Assembly (NCBI GenBank): GCA_913774625.1
Contig: CAJYHL010000015.1
Coordinates: 1-64,000 of the forward strand
Direction: 5' to 3'
From: an uncultured Acidovorax sp.
GTDB taxonomy: Bacteria; Pseudomonadota; Gammaproteobacteria; Burkholderiales; Burkholderiaceae_C
Length of the DNA: 64,000 nucleotides
Shown here: positions 1 to 9,253 of the stretch, in pieces
Layout of the letters: every line of letters begins with the position of its first letter
How positions within the stretch are numbered: position 1 is the stretch's first letter
The notes under the pieces: model-generated
Seen by the model: only the letters and a program-made list of their open reading frames with translations
What the model was told of the DNA's origin: nothing
Databases searched by the model: none
Made by a program: the position numbers and the translations under genes

Positions 1-32
1 CGAAATCGGGCGATTGGACGCCCCGGCTGCTT

Positions 33-52
33 GCATGGACATGAGTCCATGC
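33..52. other. 8-bp perfect hairpin downstream of ftsY
   Basis: GCATGGAC and GTCCATGC flank the 4-nt loop ATGA. It lies about 70 bp beyond the ftsY stop on the minus strand. No U-run follows on either strand, so it is not a classical intrinsic terminator; it may stabilise the 3' end or assist Rho-dependent termination. Confidence 0.35.
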
Positions 53-94
53 GGCGCATCCGAAGCATCCACTCATCCCGATTGCGCTCCAACG

Positions 95-123
95 CGATCC
101 CCTGCGAGATCGTAAACACGTTC
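95..123. repeat. Short dispersed repeat, copy A
   Basis: The 18-mer CGATCCCCTGCGAGATCG (95-112) is followed by TAAACACGTTC and then directly by the ftsY stop codon. The 16-nt core GATCGTMAACAYGTTC recurs at 55706-55721 and 57033-57048 in the same orientation. The 18-mer itself recurs at 55693-55710 in reverse complement, so the central block is inverted relative to the flank. The function is unknown. Confidence 0.5.
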
Positions 124-1401
124 TCAGGCCAGCAGGGCCTGGGCGAATTCGCGGGCGTCGAAGGTTTCCAGGTCCTCGAGCTTTTCGCCCACGCCGATGA
201 AATAGACGGGAATGGGCCGCTCCTGCGCGATGGCGGCCAGCACGCCGCCCTTGGCCGTGCCGTCCAGCTTCGTGACGATCAGGCCGGTCAGCTGCAGCGC
301 ATCGTCGAAGGCCCGCACCTGGGCCAGCGCGTTCTGGCCGGTGTTGCCGTCGATGACCAGCAGCACCTCGTGCGGGGCGGTGGCGTCGGCCTTGGTGACC
401 ACGCGGCGGATCTTCTGCAGCTCCTGCATCAGATGCAGCTGGGTGGGCAGGCGGCCGGCCGTGTCCACCAGCACCACGTCCTTGCCGCGTGCCCGGCCGG
501 CGGTGACGGCGTCGAAGCTCACGGCCGCAGGGTCGCCGCCTTCCTGGCTCACGATCTCCACCGTGTTGCGGTCGGCCCAGACGCCCAGCTGCTCGCGCGC
601 CGCGGCCCGGAAGGTGTCGGCCGCCGCCAGCAGCACGGCCGCGCCTTCGTTGGCCAGGTGCTTGGTCAGCTTGCCGATGGAAGTGGTCTTGCCTGCCCCG
701 TTCACGCCCGCCACCATGATGACGGTGGGCGTGTACTCGCCGATGACCAGCGACTTCTCCAACGGGCGCAGCAGGTCGGCCAGCGCCTCGGCCAGCAGGG
801 CCTTGACCGCAGCGGGCTCGGTGGTCTTGGTGTCCTTCACGCGGCGCTTCAGGTCGTCCAGCAGATGCTGCGTTGCCTTGACGCCGGTGTCCGCCATCAG
901 CAGCGCCTCTTCCAGTTCCTCGTACAGCGCATCGTTGATCTGCGTGCCGGTGAAGACGGTGGCGATGCTGCTGCCTGTCTTGCGCAGTCCGGTCTTGAGA
1001 CGGTCCAGCCAGCCCTTGCGCTCAGGGGCCGGGGGCTCGGGAGCGGGCGGCACGGCTGCGGCCACGGGCGCCGCAGCGGGCGTGACCAGCGGTGCAGGTG
1101 CAGGTGCAGGTGCAACCGGGACAGCCGCCGGACGGGCGGCTGGCGGTGCGACATGCGCCGCTTGCGGGGCGGGAGCAGCCGGCGGCGGCACGGCTGGTGC
1201 GGGCTCTGCCGGCGCAGGTGGCTGGGCGGCAGACGGCGCCTCATCTGCCACGGGGGGCTTGGCGCCGAAGGGGTTGCGCAGCCAGCCCAGTCCTTTGGAC
1301 AGGGTGGATTCCGGTTCGGGCGCATCGGCGGGCACCGGCGAAGCGGGCGGGGCGGATGCCTCGGTGGGTGTGGGGGTCTTTTTCTTGAAAAAGCTGAACA
1401 T
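124..1401 (-). CDS. ftsY: Signal recognition particle receptor FtsY
   Basis: This GTPase docks the SRP-ribosome complex at the inner membrane for co-translational insertion of membrane proteins. The 425 residues divide into an Ala/Pro-rich N-terminal extension (about 10-125), a helical N domain (130-215) and the NG GTPase domain. Visible motifs are the P-loop GVNGAGKTT (232-240), DTFRAAAREQL (262-272), DTAGR (313-317) and TKLDGTAKGG (377-386). The extension is proline-rich rather than strongly acidic, unlike E. coli, and part of it is coded by a tandem hexamer (GGTGCA units near 1090-1116). The start lies 29 bp from the divergent M16 gene, so their promoters must overlap. Confidence 0.97.
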   Translation of the reverse strand: MFSFFKKKTPTPTEASAPPASPVPADAPEPESTLSKGLGWLRNPFGAKPPVADEAPSAAQPPAPAEPAPAVPPPAAPAPQAAHVAPPAARPAAVPVAPAPAPAPLVTPAAAPVAAAVPPAPEPPAPERKGWLDRLKTGLRKTGSSIATVFTGTQINDALYEELEEALLMADTGVKATQHLLDDLKRRVKDTKTTEPAAVKALLAEALADLLRPLEKSLVIGEYTPTVIMVAGVNGAGKTTSIGKLTKHLANEGAAVLLAAADTFRAAAREQLGVWADRNTVEIVSQEGGDPAAVSFDAVTAGRARGKDVVLVDTAGRLPTQLHLMQELQKIRRVVTKADATAPHEVLLVIDGNTGQNALAQVRAFDDALQLTGLIVTKLDGTAKGGVLAAIAQERPIPVYFIGVGEKLEDLETFDAREFAQALLA

Positions 1402-1430
1402 TGGCGGGTTCTTAGAATCGCAGCCATTCT

Positions 1431-2903
1431 ATGAAACGCGCTATCACCCTCCTGGGCCTGCTGGCCTGCGTGCATGCCGGGGCCCAGCCCGCTGCGCCTT
1501 CCGCCGCCCCTGCTTCCGCCGAGCCGCCGGCCACGGCCGCACCGGCCTCCCCGCTGCCGTCCGCCGCCGCGCCCGCCACGCGCGAATTCACGCTCCGCAA
1601 CGGCATGCACCTCATCGTGCGGCCCGACCGGCGCGCGCCCACGGCCGTCCACATGGTGTGGGTGCGGGTGGGCTCGATCGATGAGGTGGACGGCACCTCG
1701 GGCGTGGCGCATGCGCTGGAACACATGATGTTCAAGGGTTCCAAGACGGTGAAGCCGGGCGAGTTCTCGCGCCGCGTGGCAGCGCTGGGCGGGCGGGAGA
1801 ACGCCTTCACCAACCGCGACTACACCGGCTATTACCAGCAGATTCCCGCCGGCCGCCTGGCCGACGTGATGCGGCTGGAATCCGACCGCTTCGCCAACAA
1901 CCAGTGGCCGGACGACGAGTTCAAGCGCGAGATCGAGGTCATCAAGGAAGAGCGCCGCATGCGCACCGAAGACCAGCCGCGCGCCGCGCTGATGGAGCAG
2001 CTCAACGCCGCCACCTTCGTGGCCTCGCCCTACCATCGCCCGGTGATCGGCTGGATGGGCGACCTGGACTCCATGACCCCGGACGACGTGCGCGCCTTCC
2101 ACCGCCAGTGGTACGTGCCCGCCAACGCCGTGGTGGTGGTCGCGGGCGACGTGGACCCCGAGCGCGTGCGGGCCCTGGCCGAAGCCACCTACGGCCGCAT
2201 TCCGGCGCGCGCCGTGCCCGCGCGCAAGCCGCGCCCCGAGCCGGCACAGCGCGGCATCCGCCGCATCGCCTTCAAGGCGCCGGCCGAGCAGGCCTATGTG
2301 GCGCTGGCCTTCCGCGTGCCCAGCCTCGGCCGCGTGGACGGCCTGACCGCTCAGGACCGCGACGCGCTGGCGCTGGTCATGCTTTCCGCCGTCCTGAGCG
2401 GCTACGACGGCGCCCGGCTGGACCGGTCCCTGCGCCAGGGCGAGGCCCGCGTGGCCGACGGCACCAGCAGTTCCGCATCGGTCTTCGGGCGCGGGCCCAG
2501 CCTGTTCCTGCTGACGGGCGTGCCCTCGGCCGGCAAGACGGCGGAGCAGGTCGAGGCCGGCCTGCGTGCCGAGGTCGCCCGCGTCGCCCGTGACGGCGTG
2601 AGCGAGTCCGAGCTCAACCGCGTGAAGGCGCAGTGGGCGGCCGGCACCATCTACGACCGCGATTCGCTGCAGAGCCAGGCCAGCGAGCTGGGCAGCAACT
2701 GGGTGCTGGGCCTGCCGCTGGATGCCGACGAGCGCCTGCTGGCGCTGCTGCGCGGCGTGACGCCGGCCGAGGTGCAGTCGGTGGCCGCGCGCTATTTCGG
2801 CGACGACCAGCTCACCGTGGGCACGCTGCTGCCCCAGCCTATCGACCCGGCCGCCAAGCGCGCCCCGGCCCTGCCAGCCGATGCGGCCGGCCGCCTGCAT
2901 TGA
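1431..2903 (+). CDS. M16 family zinc metallopeptidase, catalytic subunit
   Basis: This is a pitrilysin/processing-peptidase-like protease, probably periplasmic. Residues 1-18 form a signal peptide ending AGA-QP, followed by an Ala/Pro-rich spacer to about residue 50. The inverted zinc motif HALEH lies at residues 94-98, and the third ligand Glu174 (in KEERR) follows at the spacing expected for M16 enzymes. At 490 residues it is the half-length form with two M16 domains, which normally pairs with a partner. The next gene, 36 bp downstream, is such a partner without the zinc motif. A possible -10 box (TAGAAT, 1413-1418) sits just ahead of the start. The physiological substrate is unknown. Confidence 0.9.
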   Translation: MKRAITLLGLLACVHAGAQPAAPSAAPASAEPPATAAPASPLPSAAAPATREFTLRNGMHLIVRPDRRAPTAVHMVWVRVGSIDEVDGTSGVAHALEHMMFKGSKTVKPGEFSRRVAALGGRENAFTNRDYTGYYQQIPAGRLADVMRLESDRFANNQWPDDEFKREIEVIKEERRMRTEDQPRAALMEQLNAATFVASPYHRPVIGWMGDLDSMTPDDVRAFHRQWYVPANAVVVVAGDVDPERVRALAEATYGRIPARAVPARKPRPEPAQRGIRRIAFKAPAEQAYVALAFRVPSLGRVDGLTAQDRDALALVMLSAVLSGYDGARLDRSLRQGEARVADGTSSSASVFGRGPSLFLLTGVPSAGKTAEQVEAGLRAEVARVARDGVSESELNRVKAQWAAGTIYDRDSLQSQASELGSNWVLGLPLDADERLLALLRGVTPAEVQSVAARYFGDDQLTVGTLLPQPIDPAAKRAPALPADAAGRLH

Positions 2904-2939
2904 TCCGGGCCACCCTGGCCCGTGAGAGACGCCCTGACC

Positions 2940-4358
2940 ATGTTCCCAAAAATTATGAAAAAGATAGCTGCACGCGCCCTGTTCGTGAGCGCTGCAGCCC
3001 TGTCCTTTGTCCATTCCGCCTGGGCGATCCTGCCCATACAGCAATGGACTGAGCCCAGCGGCGCGCGCGTCTGGCTGGTCGAAAGCCCCGGCATCCCCAT
3101 GGTCGATGTGCAGGTGGACTTCGACGCCGGCAGCCGGCGCGATCCGGCCGCACAGGCAGGGCTGGCGCAGGCGGCCGCTGCCATGGCATCCAAGGGCGTG
3201 GCGGCGGGGCTCGGCGGCGCGCCCGCGCTGGACGAGAACGCGCTGGGCGAGGCCTGGGCCGACCTGGGCGCCTCGTTCGGCGCGGGCGCCGATCGCGACG
3301 CCTTCAGCTATGCGCTGCGCTCGCTGACCGACCCCGCGCTGCTGGAGCGCGCTGTGCAGCTCGCGGGGCGACAGATGGGCCATCCCAGCTATCCCCAGGG
3401 CATCTGGCAGCGCGAACGCGAGCGCTGGAATGCCGCCATCAAGGAGGCGCAGACCCGTCCCGGCACCATCGCCGCCCAGGCCTTCGCCGATGCCGTGTAC
3501 GGCAGCCATCCCTACGGCCAGCGCGCCAAGGCCGAGACGCTGGCGCGCATCGAGGCGGCCGACCTGCAGGCCTTCCACCAGCGCTACCTGCAGGCCTGCC
3601 GCGCCCGCGTCGCCATCGTGGGCGCCGTGACCCGCGCGCAGGCGCAGAGCCTGGTGCAGACGCTGCTTTCGCAACTGCCCAGGCCTCCCGAGGGGCAGGG
3701 CTGCGCCGAGCTGCCGCCCGTGCCGGCGGTGCAGCCGCTCGCCAAGGCGGTGGACGAGAACATTCCCTTCGCTTCCGCCCAGGCCCACGTGCTCATCGGC
3801 CAGCCCGGCATCGTGCGCCGCGACCCGGACTTCCTCGCCCTGCTGGTGGGCAACCACATCCTGGGCGGCGGCGGATTCACCTCGCGCCTGACCGACGAGG
3901 TGCGCGAGAAGCGGGGCTTGAGCTACAGCGTGGGCAGCGGTTTCTCGCCGGGCCTGAATGCCGGCGCCTTCGTGGTCGGCCTGCAGACCCGGCCCGACCA
4001 GGCCGCGCAGGCGGTGCAGGTGTCCAAGGAGGTGCTCCAGCGCTTCGTGGAGCAGGGCCCCACCGAGGCCGAGCTGCGCGCCGCCAAGGACAACCTGATC
4101 GGCGGCTTCGCGCTGCGCATCGACAGCAACCGCAAGCTGCTGGGCAACGTGGTCAACATCGCCACCAACGGTCTGCCGCTGGACTACCTGGAGCACTGGA
4201 CCGACCGCGTGGCCGCGCTCACCGTGGCCGACATCCGCGCCGCTTTCCAGCGCCACCTGCAGCCGGACCGGATGGTGACGGTGGTGGTGGGGGCAGCAGC
4301 CGCCGGTGCCGCGCCTGCCGCGGCACCGGCCGCCTCCGCAGCGGGAGCCCGCCCTTGA
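2940..4358 (+). CDS. M16 family peptidase-like protein, non-catalytic partner
   Basis: This is an M16-fold protein of about 472 residues with a hydrophobic signal peptide (MKKIAARALFVSAAALSF region) ending near SAWA. The position of HxxEH is occupied by an Ala/Gln-rich helix, so it should not bind zinc. The C-terminal domain is well preserved, including a GGGGFTSRL stretch and a DEVREKRGLSYS segment that in M16 enzymes contributes the substrate-binding Arg and Tyr. It probably forms a heterodimer with the preceding catalytic subunit. Starts are possible at GTG 2922, ATG 2940 and ATG 2955; ATG 2940 was chosen because GAGAG precedes it. The signal-peptide coding sequence resembles the ATAGCTGCA repeat seen elsewhere in the window. 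Confidence 0.87.
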   Translation: MFPKIMKKIAARALFVSAAALSFVHSAWAILPIQQWTEPSGARVWLVESPGIPMVDVQVDFDAGSRRDPAAQAGLAQAAAAMASKGVAAGLGGAPALDENALGEAWADLGASFGAGADRDAFSYALRSLTDPALLERAVQLAGRQMGHPSYPQGIWQRERERWNAAIKEAQTRPGTIAAQAFADAVYGSHPYGQRAKAETLARIEAADLQAFHQRYLQACRARVAIVGAVTRAQAQSLVQTLLSQLPRPPEGQGCAELPPVPAVQPLAKAVDENIPFASAQAHVLIGQPGIVRRDPDFLALLVGNHILGGGGFTSRLTDEVREKRGLSYSVGSGFSPGLNAGAFVVGLQTRPDQAAQAVQVSKEVLQRFVEQGPTEAELRAAKDNLIGGFALRIDSNRKLLGNVVNIATNGLPLDYLEHWTDRVAALTVADIRAAFQRHLQPDRMVTVVVGAAAAGAAPAAAPAASAAGARP

Positions 4359-5020
4359 CCGCCCCGCGCCGCAAAGCGGCCACCGCCCCCGTTCCAGCCA
4401 AGCAGGGCAGGGCGCCCGCTGCCCGGGCCGGCGGCGGTGCCGGCGAGATCCGCATCATCGGCGGCCTCTGGAAGCGCACCCGCCTGCCCGTGGCCGACCG
4501 GCCCGGCCTGCGCCCCACGCCCGACCGCGTGCGCGAGACCCTCTTCAACTGGCTGGGCCAGGACCTGTCCGGCTGGCGCTGCATCGACGCCTTCGCGGGC
4601 ACCGGCGCGCTGGGGCTGGAGGCCGCCTCGCGCGGCGCCGCCCAGGTCGTGCTGGTCGAGCAGGATGCGGCCCTGGCCGCGCAGCTCGAAACCCTGCGCC
4701 AGCGCCTGGGAGCCGAGGCCGTGCGCGTGCAGCGCGGCGACGGCGTGGCCGCCCTGCGCGCCGCCGCGCCCGGCAGCTTGCATCTGGCGCTGATCGATCC
4801 GCCCTTCGCGCATGACGATCTTTTCGCCCCGGCCCTGGCCGCCGCCGCCCGCGCTCTGGCGCCCGACGGCTTCATCTACCTGGAGGCGCCCGCCGCCTGC
4901 ACGCCCGAGGCCATCGCGCCGCTGGGGCTGGAGCTGCACCGGCACCTGAAGGCCGGCGCCGTACACGCCCATCTGCTGCGGCCCGTGCCTGCCGCAGCCA
5001 CGGCGGGTTCCGTTGCCTGA
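4355..5020 (+). CDS. rsmD: 16S rRNA (guanine(966)-N(2))-methyltransferase RsmD
   Basis: RsmD uses S-adenosylmethionine to methylate N2 of G966 in 16S rRNA during 30S assembly. The 221-residue product carries an Ala/Pro-rich leader, then RIIGGLWKR, the RPTPDRVRETLFNWL segment typical of RsmD, the SAM-binding DAFAGTGALGLEA loop and the catalytic DPPF motif. The TTG start overlaps the stop of the preceding M16 gene by four bases, which suggests translational coupling. The order rsmD-coaD is conserved in many proteobacteria and here is separated only by a repeat-containing gap. Confidence 0.93.
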   Translation: MTAPRRKAATAPVPAKQGRAPAARAGGGAGEIRIIGGLWKRTRLPVADRPGLRPTPDRVRETLFNWLGQDLSGWRCIDAFAGTGALGLEAASRGAAQVVLVEQDAALAAQLETLRQRLGAEAVRVQRGDGVAALRAAAPGSLHLALIDPPFAHDDLFAPALAAAARALAPDGFIYLEAPAACTPEAIAPLGLELHRHLKAGAVHAHLLRPVPAAATAGSVA

Positions 5021-5071
5021 TATGCTATCGAATCCATAGCTGATGGCGCAGGAGGATCAAGCGCTGTAGCC
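5021..5071 (+). repeat. Dispersed ATAGCTG repeat, copy 1
   Basis: A small stem (GCTAT, seven bases, ATAGC) is followed by a GCGC-bounded segment ending GCGCTGTAGCC. The 36 bases 5036-5071 match 31103-31138 at 27 of 36 positions by direct comparison. I recognise this layout as a common intergenic repeat of Comamonadaceae. It fills the start of the rsmD-coaD gap. Confidence 0.55.
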
Positions 5072-5091
5072 GTTCCAGGACTGAATTCTGC

Positions 5092-5117
5092 GCGGCGCCT
5101 GCGCAGCGGGGCGCCGC
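5092..5117. other. 8-bp GC hairpin ahead of coaD
   Basis: GCGGCGCC and GGCGCCGC pair perfectly around a 10-nt loop. There is no T-run. A CATAAT sequence immediately downstream could be a -10 box for coaD, in which case the hairpin would overlap its -35 region. Confidence 0.35.
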
Positions 5118-5157
5118 TGCATAATCCGCCCACCCTCCAGCCCACACCGCAACCGCC

Positions 5158-5652
5158 ATGGCCCAGAACGTCCTTGCCGTCTATCCCGGAACCTTCGACC
5201 CCATCACCCTGGGCCACGAAGACGTGGTGCGCCGCGCCACGCAGCTCTTCGGCCGCGTGATCGTCGCCGTGGCGGCCGGGCACCACAAGAAGACGCTGTT
5301 CAGCCTGGAAGAACGCATCGCCATGGTGCGCGAGGCCGTCGCCGCCTACCCGCAGGTGCAGGTGGAGAGCTTTTCGGGCCTGTTGCGCGACTTCGTCGTG
5401 GAGCGCGGCGGCAAGGCCATGGTGCGCGGCCTGCGCGCCGTGACCGACTTCGACTATGAATTCCAGCTCGCCGGCATGAACCGCAGCCTGATGCCCGAGG
5501 TCGAGACCGTCTTCCTCACGCCCAGCGACCGCTTCCAGTTCATCAGCAGCACCTTCGTGCGCGAGATCGCCGCCCTGGGCGGCGAGGTGGACAAGTTCGT
5601 TTCAGCGCCCGTGCTGGAGCGGCTCCAGGCCAAGGTCGGGCGCACCGGCTGA
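5158..5652 (+). CDS. coaD: Phosphopantetheine adenylyltransferase
   Basis: CoaD transfers AMP from ATP to 4'-phosphopantetheine to give dephospho-CoA, the penultimate step of CoA synthesis. The 164-residue length is normal for the family. The nucleotidyltransferase motif [14 protein letters not shown] (T/HxGH type) lies at residues 9-22, and the [14 protein letters not shown] segment near residue 130 is the second conserved ATP-binding block. It complements panB, panC and panD elsewhere in this window in the CoA pathway. Confidence 0.96.
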   Translation: MAQNVLAVYPGTFDPITLGHEDVVRRATQLFGRVIVAVAAGHHKKTLFSLEERIAMVREAVAAYPQVQVESFSGLLRDFVVERGGKAMVRGLRAVTDFDYEFQLAGMNRSLMPEVETVFLTPSDRFQFISSTFVREIAALGGEVDKFVSAPVLERLQAKVGRTG

Positions 5653-5664
5653 GCGCCGGGCCCA

Positions 5665-5687
5665 CGTGGTTTGGCCGCAAAACCACG
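5665..5687. other. Hairpin after coaD
   Basis: CGTGGTTT and AAACCACG form an 8-bp perfect stem with a 7-nt loop, 12 bp after the coaD stop codon. No U-run follows. It is a plausible weak or Rho-assisted 3' end for coaD before the next transcription unit. Confidence 0.35.
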
Positions 5688-5761
5688 GGGCGTGAAAAGA
5701 GTGCGCTGCGGCCGGGCCTCGGTCATCGCAACAGGCTCGGGACTTGCTAGGATGTTTCCAT

Positions 5762-8700
5762 ATGTCCATCCACGCAGCACTCCACCACGTCACCCACTAC
5801 GCCTACGACCGGCCCATCAATCTGGGCCCGCAGATCGTGCGCCTGCGGCCCGCGCCCCACTGCCGCAGCCAGATCGTCTCGTATTCGCTGAAGGTGGAGC
5901 CCGCCAACCACTTCGTGAACTGGCAGCAGGACCCGTTCGCCAACTACCAGGCGCGGCTGGTGTTCCCCGAGAAGACCACCGAATTCAAGGTCACGGTGGA
6001 CCTGGTGGTGGAGATGTCGGTCTACAACCCGTTCGACTTCTTCCTGGAGCCGCACGCCGAGAATTTCCCCTTCCGCTACAGCGAAGCCCAGGCGCAGGAG
6101 CTGGCTCCCTACCTCGTCACCGACCCGGTCACGCCGCTGCTCGAAAGCTACATCGACCGGATCGACCTCACCGAGCGCCGCACCATCGACTTCCTGGTCG
6201 CCATCAACCAGCAGGTGGCGAACGACATCAAGTACCTCATCCGCCTTGAGCCCGGCGTGCAGACGCCCGAAGAGACTCTGGAAAAGGCCAGCGGCTCCTG
6301 CCGCGACTCCGCCTGGCTGTTGGTGCAGCTGCTGCGCCACGTGGGGCTGGCGGCGCGCTTCGTGTCGGGCTACCTGATCCAGCTCACGCCCGACGTCAAG
6401 TCGCTCGACGGCCCCAGCGGCACCGACCACGACTTCACCGACCTGCATGCCTGGTGCGAGGTCTATCTGCCCGGCGCCGGCTGGATCGGCCTGGACGCCA
6501 CCAGCGGCCTGATGGCCGGCGAAGGCCACATCCCCCTGGCCTGCACGCCGCAGCCCTCCAGCGCCGCGCCCATCGAAGGGCTGGTGGACGAGGCCGAGGT
6601 CGATTTCCGCCACGACATGCGCGTCACGCGCATCCATGAATCGCCGCGCGTCACCAAGCCCTATTCCGAAGAGCAGTGGCAGGACGTGCTGGCCCTGGGC
6701 GAGGCCGTGGATGCCGAACTCGTGGCCGGCGACGTGCGCCTGACCATGGGCGGCGAGCCCACCTTCGTCGCCGTGGCCGACCGCGATGCGCCCGAATGGA
6801 ACACCGACGCCCTGGGCCCCACCAAGCGCGGCTACGCCACCGAACTGGTCCACAAGCTGCGCGCCGAATACGGCCACGGCGGCTTCCTGCATTTCGGCCA
6901 GGGCAAGTGGTACCCGGGCGAGCAACTGCCGCGCTGGGCCCTGTCCATCTGCTGGCGCGCCGACGGCCAGCCTGCCTGGCACAACCCGGCGCTCTTCGCC
7001 GACGAGCGCACGCCCCAGCACTACACCAGCGAAGACGCGCGGCGCTTCATCCACCACCTCAGCGGCAAGCTGGGACTGACCGGCAGGTACATCCAGCCCG
7101 GCTACGAAGACACCTGGTACTACCTCTGGCGCGAACGCCGCCTGCCGGTCAACGTCGATCCCTTCGACTCCCGGCTGGACGACGAGCTCGAACGCGCGCG
7201 CCTGCGCCGCGTCTTCGCGCAGAAGCTCGACAGCGTGGTCGGCTACGTGTTGCCGCTGGAGCCCGCCGTGGGCGCTCCGGCCCTGGCCGGCACGGCCTGG
7301 AAGACCGGCCCCTGGTTCTTCCGCGACGAGCGCATGTACCTCATCCCCGGCGACTCGCCCATGGGCTACCGCCTGCCGCTGGATTCCCTGCCCTGGGTCA
7401 GCGAGGGCGACTACCCCTATCTGGTGCCGGTGGACCCCTCCGTCGCTGCGCAGAGCCTGCCCGCCGCCAGCGCCCTGCGCGCCCGCTACGCCGCCGGCGC
7501 CCAGGGTCCGCAGACCGCGGTGAGCGCACCGGGCGGGGCCCGCCGCATGATGCAGATGCGCATCGACGGCACGGCACTGGCCTCCGCTTCCGGCGCGCAG
7601 GGCGATGCCCAGCAGGAGCCGGCCGACTTCGTCAAGGAGCCGGCCCGGTTCGAATCCGCCCAGGGCCACACCCGCACCGCCCTGTGCGTGGAAGCGCGCG
7701 ACCCGCGCCGCGCCAACGGCCCCAAGGCCGAGACGGTGGGCGAGGCCAGCAGCGTGCTCTACGTCTTCATGCCCCCGCTGGCCCGGCTGGAGGACTACCT
7801 GGACCTGCTCGCCGCCGTCGAAGCCACGGCGGAGGAACTGGGCGTGCAGATCGTGCTGGAAGGCTATCCGCCGCCGCGCGACGCGCGCCTGAAGCTGCTG
7901 CAGGTCACGCCCGACCCCGGGGTGATCGAGGTCAACATCCACCCCGCCCACCACTGGGGCGAGCTGGTGCAGCACACCGAATTCCTCTACCAGGCCGCCT
8001 TCGAGACGCGCCTCTCAGCCGAGAAGTTCATGACCGACGGCCGCCACACCGGCACCGGCGGCGGCAACCACTTCGTGATGGGCGGCGCCACCCCGGCCGA
8101 TTCGCCCTTTCTGCGCAAGCCCGAGCTGCTGGCCAGCCTGATCCTCTACTGGCACAACCATCCGTCGCTCAGCTATCTCTTCAGCGGCATGTTCATCGGC
8201 CCGACCAGCCAAGCGCCGCGCGTCGATGAAGCCCGCAACGACCAGCTCTACGAGCTGGAGATCGCGCTGCGCGAGATCGAGAAGAACCGCGCCGTCTACG
8301 GCCAGGACATGCCGCCCTGGCTGGTGGACCGCACGCTGCGCAACATCCTGATCGACGTCACGGGCAACACCCACCGCAGCGAGTTCTGCATCGACAAGAT
8401 GTATTCACCCGACAGCAGCACCGGCCGCCTGGGCCTGCTGGAGCTGCGCGCCTTCGAAATGCCGCCGCACGCCCGCATGAGCGTGGTGCAGCAGCTGCTG
8501 CTGCGCGCGCTCATCGCCCGCTTCTGGAAGTCGCCCTACAAGGCCCCGGCCGCCCGCTGGGGCACCGAACTGCACGACCGCTGGATGCTGCCCACCTTCG
8601 TGCGCCAGGACATGCACGACGTGCTGGCCGACATGCGCGCCGCAGGCTACGCCTTCGACGACGCCTGGTTCGCGCCGCACTTCGAATTCCGCTTCCCGCT

Positions 8701-9253
8701 GGTCGGCCAGATCCAGTCGCGCGGCGTGGAGCTCACCCTGCGCAACGCGCTGGAGCCCTGGCACGTGATGGGCGAGGAGGGCGCCATTGGCGGCACCATG
8801 CGCTACGTCGATTCGTCGCTGGAACGCATCGAGGTGGCCGTCACCGGCTTCAACGAAAGCCGCTACGTGGTCACCGTCAACGGCCAGCCGCTGCCGCTGC
8901 AGCCCACCGGCACGGCGGGCGAATACGTGGCCGGCGTGCGCTACAAGGCCTGGAATCCGCCCAGCAGCCTGCATCCCAGCATCGGCGTGCATGCGCCGCT
9001 CACCTTCGACATCGTGGACACCTGGTCGCAGCGCTCGCTGGGCGGCTGCCAGTACCACGTGGCGCACCCGGGCGGCCGCAACTACGTCACCTTCCCGGTG
9101 AATGCCTATGAAGCCGAGAGCCGCCGCCTGTCGCGCTTCTTCCGCATGGGCCACACGCCCGGCCCGCTGGCCGTGCCGCCCGCCACCATCGAACTGCCCG
9201 GCAGCCGCGAGTTTCCGTTCACGCTCGACCTGCGCCGCGCCATGCGGCCTTGA
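5762..9253 (+). CDS. Transglutaminase-like protein fused to DUF2126 putative amidoligase
   Basis: The 1163-residue protein starts with a bacterial transglutaminase N-terminal region (about 1-90). A transglutaminase-like cysteine peptidase core follows, with a visible triad Cys180 (in SGSCRDSAW), His229 (in DLHAWCEV) and Asp245 (in GLDATSG). From about residue 300 onward it matches the DUF2126 type, with stretches such as MGGEPTFV, HPSLSYLFSGMFIGPTSQAP and GNTHRSEFCIDKMY. DUF2126 has been proposed to be an amidoligase. No signal peptide is seen, so a cytoplasmic location is inferred. ATG 5762 was chosen because AGGA precedes it by nine bases. Its stop overlaps the next start by one base. Substrate unknown. 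Confidence 0.9.
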   Translation: MSIHAALHHVTHYAYDRPINLGPQIVRLRPAPHCRSQIVSYSLKVEPANHFVNWQQDPFANYQARLVFPEKTTEFKVTVDLVVEMSVYNPFDFFLEPHAENFPFRYSEAQAQELAPYLVTDPVTPLLESYIDRIDLTERRTIDFLVAINQQVANDIKYLIRLEPGVQTPEETLEKASGSCRDSAWLLVQLLRHVGLAARFVSGYLIQLTPDVKSLDGPSGTDHDFTDLHAWCEVYLPGAGWIGLDATSGLMAGEGHIPLACTPQPSSAAPIEGLVDEAEVDFRHDMRVTRIHESPRVTKPYSEEQWQDVLALGEAVDAELVAGDVRLTMGGEPTFVAVADRDAPEWNTDALGPTKRGYATELVHKLRAEYGHGGFLHFGQGKWYPGEQLPRWALSICWRADGQPAWHNPALFADERTPQHYTSEDARRFIHHLSGKLGLTGRYIQPGYEDTWYYLWRERRLPVNVDPFDSRLDDELERARLRRVFAQKLDSVVGYVLPLEPAVGAPALAGTAWKTGPWFFRDERMYLIPGDSPMGYRLPLDSLPWVSEGDYPYLVPVDPSVAAQSLPAASALRARYAAGAQGPQTAVSAPGGARRMMQMRIDGTALASASGAQGDAQQEPADFVKEPARFESAQGHTRTALCVEARDPRRANGPKAETVGEASSVLYVFMPPLARLEDYLDLLAAVEATAEELGVQIVLEGYPPPRDARLKLLQVTPDPGVIEVNIHPAHHWGELVQHTEFLYQAAFETRLSAEKFMTDGRHTGTGGGNHFVMGGATPADSPFLRKPELLASLILYWHNHPSLSYLFSGMFIGPTSQAPRVDEARNDQLYELEIALREIEKNRAVYGQDMPPWLVDRTLRNILIDVTGNTHRSEFCIDKMYSPDSSTGRLGLLELRAFEMPPHARMSVVQQLLLRALIARFWKSPYKAPAARWGTELHDRWMLPTFVRQDMHDVLADMRAAGYAFDDAWFAPHFEFRFPLVGQIQSRGVELTLRNALEPWHVMGEEGAIGGTMRYVDSSLERIEVAVTGFNESRYVVTVNGQPLPLQPTGTAGEYVAGVRYKAWNPPSSLHPSIGVHAPLTFDIVDTWSQRSLGGCQYHVAHPGGRNYVTFPVNAYEAESRRLSRFFRMGHTPGPLAVPPATIELPGSREFPFTLDLRRAMRP

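Noticed and set aside
1090-1116. A tandem hexamer (GGTGCA units) as a phase-variable repeat in ftsY
   Set aside because: The unit length is a multiple of three within a disordered Ala/Pro linker, so changes would keep the frame; ftsY is essential. It is only a low-complexity stretch.
897-4256. A 1119-codon open frame antisense to both M16 genes
   Set aside because: Composition is His/Gln/Gly/Arg-rich with no recognisable domain, and both M16 genes on the other strand are complete.
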